From Sphingomonas sp. HMP9 (GTDB lineage Bacteria > Pseudomonadota > Alphaproteobacteria > Sphingomonadales > Sphingomonadaceae), in NCBI RefSeq assembly GCF_013374115.1, contig NZ_AP022673.1, positions 1,888,501 to 1,952,500 on the forward strand: 64,000 bases of DNA, written 5' to 3'. Positions 59,187 through 64,000 of the stretch are shown here, in pieces. Under the pieces are notes generated by a model. The model was not told the DNA's origin, did not search any database, and saw only the letters and a list, made by a program, of their open reading frames with translations. Made by a program: the position numbers and the translations under genes. Each line of letters starts with the position of its first letter. The first letter of the stretch is position 1.

Positions 59187-59651
59187 TCAGGCCGCGCGGA
59201 GAGACCCCGCGTTGCGCGCGATCGCCGCCGCCCCCGCAAGGACCGCGGCATCCTCGACGAACCCCGTCGGCGTCTGGCCGTATTGCGCCATCGCCGCCAT
59301 CCGCGCGCGCCAGCCGGGATAGGATGCCGCCACCGCGGTCAGTCCGCCGACCGCGGCACCGATCCACCGTTGCCGCCGCGGGACAAGCGACGCGCCCGCG
59401 ATCGCCGACGTGATGAAGCGCGCGGCCAGCCCGATCGCGACGATCCGGTCGGGCGCGGTCTTCTGCTTGTCGCCTGCCATCTCGCCGATCGCGAGCGCCA
59501 GCGCACCCGCCGCGACGAGGGGATGCGACAACAGCTTGGGCGCACCATTGTCGGCGGGCAATTCGTTGCGCGCCGCTGCGATGGCGACCGTGGCGAGCGG
59601 CGTCATCGCGCGCTGGCCACCAACAAGGCCCATCAGGAAGGATGCGAGCAT
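59187..59651 (-). CDS. DUF4126-type membrane protein
   Basis: A 154-residue protein with four or five hydrophobic stretches, starting MLASFLMGLVGGQRAMTPLA as in DUF4126 relatives. Start ATG 59651 has GGAG six bases upstream. A second in-frame ATG at 59777 also has a ribosome site (GGGAG) and would add 42 polar residues before the first helix, so two forms are possible. The function is unknown. Confidence 0.75.
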   Translation of the reverse strand: MLASFLMGLVGGQRAMTPLATVAIAAARNELPADNGAPKLLSHPLVAAGALALAIGEMAGDKQKTAPDRIVAIGLAARFITSAIAGASLVPRRQRWIGAAVGGLTAVAASYPGWRARMAAMAQYGQTPTGFVEDAAVLAGAAAIARNAGSLRAA

Positions 59652-59814
59652 GATGATCTCCGGGAAAGCAGGTTCGAACGCATCAACGCGCGCGGGGCCA
59701 GCCAGGGTCCGCCATGCCAGCCCGCCGGCGATCTCCTTGGTTTTGCTTGGAAACCGGTACGTGTGCCGGTCGTTCATCGCGGTATCTCCCAAAGTTTGAG
59801 GACATGGATCGACG

Positions 59815-60080
59815 AGATTTGATGGTAAGGTCATAGTGATAACCGGTGCCGCATCGGGCATCGGCGAACGGGCCGCACGTCGCTTTGCCGCAAAAGGCGC
59901 GACGCTGGTGCTCGGCGACAAGGACGCGGACAGCCTCGCAAGGGTCGCCGCCAGCCGCCCGAGGACATCGCCGGCGCCATCGCGTTTTTGGCTAGCGCAA
60001 ACGCGCACTATATAATCGGGGTCAACCTGCCGGTAGACGGCGGCCTGTCCGCCTCGAACGGCCAACCGGCGCTCTCCTGA
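59815..60080 (+). pseudogene. remnant of a short-chain dehydrogenase with its middle deleted
   Basis: The 5' part reads RFDGKVIVITGAASGIG, then a stretch ending DADSLARVAA, which is the N-terminal cofactor half of a classical SDR. At about 59945-59960 the frame shifts, and the next 38 codons read PEDIAGAIAFLASANAHYII and [14 protein letters not shown], the C-terminal end of the same family. The central 170 or so residues with the catalytic Ser-Tyr-Lys are gone, and no in-frame start codon is present. It ends 16 bases before msrB. Confidence 0.85.
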
Positions 60081-60096
60081 GCGCGAGAGGATCAGC

Positions 60097-60546
60097 ATGA
60101 CCGACTACAAGAAGACCGACGAAGCGATCGCCAATCTCACCCCCGAGCAGTTCCACGTCACGCAGCAGAGCGGCACCGAGCGGCCGGGCACGGGCGAATA
60201 TCTCAACACGCGCGAGCCCGGTCTCTACGTCGACATCGTCTCGGGCGAGCCGCTGTTCGCGTCCGCGGACAAGTTCGATTCGCATTGCGGCTGGCCGAGC
60301 TTCACCAAGCCGATCATGCCCGAGCACGTCGCCGAACTGCACGATCGCAGCCACGGCATGGTCCGCACCGAGATCCGTTCGGCAGGCGCCGACAGCCATC
60401 TCGGCCACGTGTTCGAAGATGGCCCGCAGGACAAGGGGGGCCTGCGCTACTGCATCAACTCCGCGTCGCTGCGGTTCGTCCCGCGCGCCGACATGGAAGC
60501 CAACGGATATGCCGCCTACCTGACGCAGGTCGACGCGGCGGGCTGA
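60097..60546 (+). CDS. msrB: peptide-methionine (R)-S-oxide reductase
   Basis: A 149-residue MsrB that reduces the R form of methionine sulfoxide. Motifs: [25 protein letters not shown], and the catalytic cysteine in [13 protein letters not shown]. The two CxxC pairs that bind zinc in many MsrB proteins are missing, placing it in the zinc-free form; the Cys in SHCGW is the likely resolving residue. AGAGGA gives a good ribosome site. The protein has no signal peptide and is cytosolic. Confidence 0.95.
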   Translation: MTDYKKTDEAIANLTPEQFHVTQQSGTERPGTGEYLNTREPGLYVDIVSGEPLFASADKFDSHCGWPSFTKPIMPEHVAELHDRSHGMVRTEIRSAGADSHLGHVFEDGPQDKGGLRYCINSASLRFVPRADMEANGYAAYLTQVDAAG

Positions 60547-60605
60547 ACGTCCGGCGTGACGGTGTGTCGCACAGGCACGCCGTCACGTCTTGACGACACT
60601 TCCTT

Positions 60606-60792
60606 TCAGCGCCGGATCGCGAGCTTCGCACCCAGCGTCGTGACCAGCCCGAATACGGCGTGGTTCACGCTGTGTTTCCCGATCGGACAGCTCGCCGCTC
60701 CTGCGATCGCCCGCCACCAAGAGCGCAATGATGCGCAGCCCGGCCACGAGCCCGCCTGCGACCGCGCCGGCCGCTCGTCGTGACTGCGCCAT
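60606..60792 (-). pseudogene. remnant of a small DUF1440-like membrane protein
   Basis: The minus-strand frame from ATG 60792 reads AQSRRAAGAVAGGLVAGLRI and RSGELSD, resembling the start of a YagU/DUF1440-like membrane protein. After about 38 codons the coding signal moves to another frame and continues IGKHSVNHAVFGLVTTLGAK to the stop at 60606, resembling the end of the same family. The middle is absent. The family name is from memory of such proteins and is less sure than the frame switch. Confidence 0.5.
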
Positions 60793-60993
60793 ACCTGGAT
60801 CCATGGTTTCGCCCCGGAAGTTCTGCCGCCCACAACGCGGGGATCGCAATTTGGCCCACCCCGTCGGGTCGGCCGATCATCTTTGCGAATCATTGGCTTA
60901 GCCGCCGGAACAGCAGCCTTGCGAGACTGTTTCGATACCATGACCCTCCGCGGCGGCCCTGCCCCGCGTGCCGCCACCGCGAGCCCGACCCCC

Positions 60994-61034
60994 GATCCGA
61001 CCCCGATCCGACCCCGATCCGACCCCGATCCGAC
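60994..61034. repeat. 11-bp tandem repeat before the hydrolase gene
   Basis: The unit GATCCGACCCC occurs 3.7 times in a row without error. It ends just before the AAGGA ribosome site of the hydrolase gene. Changes in copy number would alter the leader; if an upstream ATG (60883) were used they would also change or break the reading frame. Confidence 0.9.
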
Positions 61035-61044
61035 AAGGACCATC

Positions 61045-63084
61045 ATGCCGATCCAGACGACCGACGATCTCGAACTCGCCTATGCCGATACCCGACCGCG
61101 CGATGGCCGGCCGGTGCTGCTGATTCACGGCTGGCCGGACGACGCATCGACCTGGGACGATGTCGTTCCCGCGCTCAACGCGGCCGGGTTGCGGACCATC
61201 GTCCCGACCTTGCGCGGGTTTGGCGACACGCGGTTCGTGCGCGATGCGCCACGCTCCGGGAACAGCGCGATCCTGGCAATGGACATGATCGCGCTGATGG
61301 ACGGGCTCGGGATCGAGACATTCATGATCGCCGGGCACGACTGGGGCTCGAACACCGCGGAAGCGCTCGCGGTCGGCTGGCCCGACCGCGTCGAGCGGAT
61401 GGCGATGCTCGCGACCCCGCCGCGTCTCGGCGGCATGCCGACGCCGCCGTTCGAGCAGGCGCAGCGCCAATGGTATCACTGGTTCATGGCGACCGCGCGC
61501 GGGGCACAGGCGGTGCGCGACGACCACAAGGGTTTCGCGCACATCCACTGGCGCAACTGGTCGCCCTCCGGCTGGTTTGACGAGGCGACCTTCGCCCGTG
61601 TCGCACGGTCCTTCGAGAACCCCGACTGGGTCGACGTCACGCTGCACAGCTACCGGGCGCGCTGGAACGAAGCAGAACCCGATCCGCGCAGCCAGTGGCT
61701 CGAGGACAAGGTCAAGGCGACCAAGACGCTCGCGCTGCCGACGATGTATTTCCAGGGCGCGGTCGACGGCGTGAACCCGCCATCGGCGAGCACGGCGGTG
61801 CCGGCCAAGTTCACCGGCCCGTTCGCGGTCGTCACGCTCAACGGCGTCGGCCATTTCATCCAGCGCGAAGCCCCCGATGCGGTCGCGCGCCATCTCATCC
61901 AGCTTTTCACCGGCAATCCTGCCGACCTGTCCGACACCATTGACCGGAGCCTGACCATGTCCAAGACCAAGCCCTTCCTCGCCGGCGCTGCCGCGATCGC
62001 CGTCGTTGCCGCCGCGGCGATCGGGGTCGCCAGCGCGCAGACCGCAGGCCAGACCAGCGGCCGTCCGCTTACCCAGGTCGCGCAGTTCGATCACCAGGCG
62101 ACCGGCGTCGCGGTCACCGCCGATGGCCGCCGCTTCGTCAACTTCCCGCGCTGGACCGACGACGCGCCGATCTCCGTCGCCGAAGTGATGAAGGACGGCT
62201 CGCTCAAGGCCTATCCGGACGCCAAGTGGAACAGCTGGCGCAACGCGAAGTCGAACGAAATGCCGGTCGGCGACTATTTCGTCTGCGTGCAGTCGATCGT
62301 CCCCGACGGCCACGGCAACCTCTGGGTGCTCGATCCCGGTGCGCCCGGCAACGAAAAGATCCTCGAAGGCGCACCCAAGCTGGTTAAGGTCGACCTCGCC
62401 ACCAACCGCGTGACCAAGGTCATCAAGGTGCCGCTCGACGTCGCGTTGCAGGGCACCTACCTCAACGACATCCGCTTCTCGCCCGACGGCAAAACCGGCT
62501 ACATCACCGATTCCGGGAGCCGCGGCGCGATCATCGTCCTCGACCTCGAAACCGGCAAGGGCCTGCGCGCGCTCGACGGCCATGGCTCGACGCAGATCGA
62601 CAAGACCGTGAAGGTGATGACCGACGGCAAGCCGCTGGTTCGTCCCGATGGTCGCCAGCCCGCCTTTGCCGCGGACGGCGTCGCGATCTCCAACGACGGC
62701 AAGACGCTCTATTACCAGGCGCTTACCGGCAAGACGCTCTACTCGATCGACACCGCCCTGCTGCGCGAAGGCGTCAGCGAGGCGACGCGTGCGGCCGGCG
62801 TGAAGACGGTGGCGCAGACGCACGTCGCCGACGGCCTGTGGATGAGCAAGGCAGGCACGCTCTACCTGACGTCGCCGGTGACCAACGGCATCACCCGGCT
62901 GGTCGGCGATCATGTCGAGCCGGTGCTGACCGACGCCCGCCTGCGCTGGCCCGACACCTTCTCGGAAGGCGCGGACGGCCGCATCTACGTCACCGCCAGC
63001 CACATCCAGGACACCAACTGGTTCAAGCCCGGCGCACCCGCATCGCTGAAAACCGAGCTGTTCTCGTTCGCACCGGTAAAGTGA
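61045..63084 (+). CDS. epoxide-hydrolase-like domain fused in frame to a royal-jelly/SMP-30-type propeller
   Basis: A 679-residue frame without internal stop. Residues 1-304 form an alpha/beta hydrolase of epoxide-hydrolase type: HGWPDDASTWDD, nucleophile Asp in AGHDWGSNTAEA, acid Asp in FQGAVDGVNPP, and His in GVGHFIQREAPDA. Residue 305 is the Met of a signal-peptide-like stretch (MSKTKPFLAGAAAIAVVAAA). A major royal jelly/yellow-like beta propeller follows (RRFVNFPRWTDD, NLWVLDPG). Either this is a true fusion anchored by an internal helix, with hydrolase inside and propeller outside, or the first gene has lost its stop. Start ATG 61045 follows AAGGA; the upstream ATG 60883 reads through the tandem repeat and is unlikely. 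Confidence 0.8.
   Translation: MPIQTTDDLELAYADTRPRDGRPVLLIHGWPDDASTWDDVVPALNAAGLRTIVPTLRGFGDTRFVRDAPRSGNSAILAMDMIALMDGLGIETFMIAGHDWGSNTAEALAVGWPDRVERMAMLATPPRLGGMPTPPFEQAQRQWYHWFMATARGAQAVRDDHKGFAHIHWRNWSPSGWFDEATFARVARSFENPDWVDVTLHSYRARWNEAEPDPRSQWLEDKVKATKTLALPTMYFQGAVDGVNPPSASTAVPAKFTGPFAVVTLNGVGHFIQREAPDAVARHLIQLFTGNPADLSDTIDRSLTMSKTKPFLAGAAAIAVVAAAAIGVASAQTAGQTSGRPLTQVAQFDHQATGVAVTADGRRFVNFPRWTDDAPISVAEVMKDGSLKAYPDAKWNSWRNAKSNEMPVGDYFVCVQSIVPDGHGNLWVLDPGAPGNEKILEGAPKLVKVDLATNRVTKVIKVPLDVALQGTYLNDIRFSPDGKTGYITDSGSRGAIIVLDLETGKGLRALDGHGSTQIDKTVKVMTDGKPLVRPDGRQPAFAADGVAISNDGKTLYYQALTGKTLYSIDTALLREGVSEATRAAGVKTVAQTHVADGLWMSKAGTLYLTSPVTNGITRLVGDHVEPVLTDARLRWPDTFSEGADGRIYVTASHIQDTNWFKPGAPASLKTELFSFAPVK
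61957..63084 (+). CDS. alternative: separate secreted royal-jelly-type propeller protein
   Basis: The second half can be translated alone from ATG 61957, giving 375 residues with a signal peptide (cleavage after SAQ near residue 28). A strong GGAG site at 61946-61949 sits seven bases upstream, as expected for an independent gene start. The mature protein is a predicted periplasmic propeller of the MRJP/gluconolactonase-like group, with sugar-lactone or quinone-linked roles suggested for relatives. This start overlaps the fused frame and both could be used. Confidence 0.7.
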   Translation: MSKTKPFLAGAAAIAVVAAAAIGVASAQTAGQTSGRPLTQVAQFDHQATGVAVTADGRRFVNFPRWTDDAPISVAEVMKDGSLKAYPDAKWNSWRNAKSNEMPVGDYFVCVQSIVPDGHGNLWVLDPGAPGNEKILEGAPKLVKVDLATNRVTKVIKVPLDVALQGTYLNDIRFSPDGKTGYITDSGSRGAIIVLDLETGKGLRALDGHGSTQIDKTVKVMTDGKPLVRPDGRQPAFAADGVAISNDGKTLYYQALTGKTLYSIDTALLREGVSEATRAAGVKTVAQTHVADGLWMSKAGTLYLTSPVTNGITRLVGDHVEPVLTDARLRWPDTFSEGADGRIYVTASHIQDTNWFKPGAPASLKTELFSFAPVK

Positions 63085-63208
63085 GGCGCGAGAAGCCGAT
63101 CTGTGGGGTCATACAGGTCGCACTAGACCGAAACCGTCGAGAAGCGCGCGGACCATGCGGTCCGCGTTAGCTATGCAAAGAGTTCGGCGGGCGTGACCGG
63201 CGAACTGA

Positions 63209-63530
63209 CGTAAGGTCAAGCAAATCGGTGCGTCGGTGCCCTTGCCGGTGGGCTTCAAGAGCGCCGTCTCCAGCTTCGCGCGGAACGTCAACAAGGGGCT
63301 GCACGCGGTCGGTACCGAAAGCCCCAAGCCGGACTTTTTCGGATACCCGTTCAGTCATCCGCTCGCCGAACCTAGAGCGCCGGCCGTGTAGACTATTGCG
63401 ACAATGTGATGACGTTCCGCCCGGCGCACGGTCTTGTGGCGCATCGTCCGCTTGGGTCGGTGATGCGCGCCCGGTTGCAGGTCTATCACGGGCTGTCGAA
63501 GCTTCCGCATCAGGAGAACGGCATCAGAAG
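63209..63530 (+). pseudogene. remnant of a catalase-family (SrpA-like) heme protein
   Basis: One frame (63209-63391) reads VGFKSAVSSFARNVNKGLHA and DFFGYPFSHPLAE, then stops. A second frame from about 63386 reads DYCDNVMTFRPAHGLVAHRP and LGSVMRARLQVYHGL. These look like two parts of the C-terminal half of catalase-like proteins, in which a HPLGE block and an HRPLGxxMRARxxxY block occur in this order. The N-terminal heme part and the segment between the two blocks are missing. The family call is from recollection of the motif and is moderate. Confidence 0.5.
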
Positions 63531-63610
63531 CGAAACACCGCCACGGTTCACCAGATACCCGCCTGAGACGAGGGTCCCTTCGGGGACCCCGTTTGCGCTC
63601 CAGGCAAATA

Positions 63611-63645
63611 AAAACCCCGCTAGTCCATGGGACTAGCGGGGTTTT
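63611..63645 (-). terminator. terminator downstream of tRNA-Val
   Basis: A perfect 12-bp stem (CCCCGCTAGTCC and its complement) with a three-base loop. On the minus strand it is followed by TTTTTATTT, and on the plus strand by TTTTC, so it can work in both directions. It starts 4 bases from the tRNA 3' end. Confidence 0.92.
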
Positions 63646-63648
63646 CTA

Positions 63649-63723
63649 TGGTGGGCGTGGCAAGGATTGAACTTGCGACCCCTGCGATGTCAACACAGTG
63701 CTCTACCACTGAGCTACACGCCC
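63649..63723 (-). tRNA. tRNA-Val (GAC)
   Basis: A 75-base tRNA on the minus strand. Acceptor GGGCGTG pairs with CACGCCC; the D arm GCTCAGTGGTAGAGC is present; the anticodon stem CTGTG/CGCAG encloses loop TTGACAT with anticodon GAC; the T arm has GTTCAATCC. The 3' CCA is encoded. It decodes GUC, the main valine codon in GC-rich genomes. Confidence 0.95.
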
Positions 63724-63767
63724 GCCGGAGGGCTCCACTAGCCGCGCTCTTCGCGGCGCGCAAGCCC

Positions 63768-64000
63768 TCAATGCATGCCCGTCACATTATCCATCTCGAA
63801 CAGCCGATCGACCTCGGCGACCAGGTCGCGCAGGTGGAACGGCTTGGACAGGACGCGCGCCTGCGGCATCGCCCGCCCGGCCTTCAGCGTGACCGCCGCA
63901 AAGCCGGTGATGAACATCACGCGCAGGTCCGCGCACATCTCGCCGGCCTTCTGCGCAAGCTCGATGCCGTCCATCTCGGGCATGACGATATCGGTCAGCA
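63768..64000 (-). CDS. cpdR: CpdR-like single-domain response regulator (N-terminus outside window)
   Basis: The last 77 residues of a receiver-only response regulator; the start lies beyond the right edge. The phospho-acceptor Asp in LTDIVMPEMDGIEL, Thr in VMFITGFAAVTL and Lys in VLSKPFHLRDLV are all present. The wording closely matches CpdR, which in Caulobacter acts with ClpXP in cell-cycle protein degradation and is controlled by the CckA-ChpT relay. A short extra tail (LFEMDNVTGMH) follows the receiver domain. Confidence 0.88.
   Translation of the reverse strand, partial: LTDIVMPEMDGIELAQKAGEMCADLRVMFITGFAAVTLKAGRAMPQARVLSKPFHLRDLVAEVDRLFEMDNVTGMH

Noticed and set aside
60883..61044. 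An upstream start that would add 54 residues to the hydrolase
   Set aside because: The extension translates the 11-bp tandem repeat into a Pro/Asp/Arg run with no similarity, while ATG 61045 has a proper AAGGA site and family start.
63085..63208. Additional coding sequence between the propeller gene and the catalase-like remnant
   Set aside because: Short frames exist on both strands, but none shows a ribosome site or a recognisable motif. Only a small GCGGACC/GGTCCGC hairpin is visible.

Overview
The window is GC-rich chromosomal DNA of an alphaproteobacterium, most likely a sphingomonad (Sphingomonas or a close relative). The reasons are two or three large TonB-dependent receptors, a five-gene F1 operon (atpH-A-G-D-C) with an 84-residue epsilon subunit, a CpdR-type regulator, a PhaR/thiolase cluster, an RpoH-type promoter before dnaK, and long inverted-repeat elements between many genes. 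Nearly all of it is core chromosome. I see no phage, insertion sequence, CRISPR array or plasmid module.

Layout. 0-4 kb: ydbL-ynbE-ydbH envelope-lipid bridge genes on the minus strand. 4-9.6 kb: radC, a small protein, an EF-hand protein, purB, a 28-residue membrane peptide and two small membrane proteins. 8.5-11.8 kb: dnaJ and dnaK. 11.8-14.4 kb: copper chaperone, a small HExxH protein and threonine synthase. 14.6-20.7 kb: hrcA-grpE diverging from rph-rdgB-hemW, with an EAL protein and a CAP protein lodged on the opposite strand. 20.8-24.5 kb: PBP activator, rsmI, yraN, gshB. 24.6-31 kb: DedA protein, xerC, GAF-PAS-GGDEF protein, priA, acyltransferase. 31-36 kb: F1 ATP synthase. 36-42.5 kb: dienelactone hydrolase, SDR, ada, membrane-linked trypsin-like protease, orphan CpaF ATPase. 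43-47.2 kb: PDZ aspartic protease, phaR, PhaC-like hydrolase, thiolase. 47.4-50.7 kb: an 1098-residue TonB receptor with its own terminator. 50.8-56.8 kb: a cobalamin riboswitch controlling btuB-btuF-btuC-btuD, with alr behind it. 57-64 kb: another TonB receptor, a DUF4126 protein, msrB, a hydrolase/royal-jelly-type propeller fusion, three gene remnants, tRNA-Val(GAC) and the 3' end of cpdR.

Working together: dnaK-dnaJ and hrcA-grpE form the heat-shock set. btuB/F/C/D form a complete B12 import line behind a riboswitch. phaR, the PhaC-like protein and thiolase point to polyhydroxyalkanoate metabolism. EAL and GGDEF proteins handle c-di-GMP.

Most unusual are: (1) about twenty REPIN-like inverted-repeat elements of five sequence families, one family found only inside operons; (2) three nearby gene remnants that keep their ends but have lost internal DNA; (3) an epoxide-hydrolase-like gene without a stop codon that runs in frame through the signal peptide of the next gene. 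All functional calls come from reading the sequence; no database search was possible.
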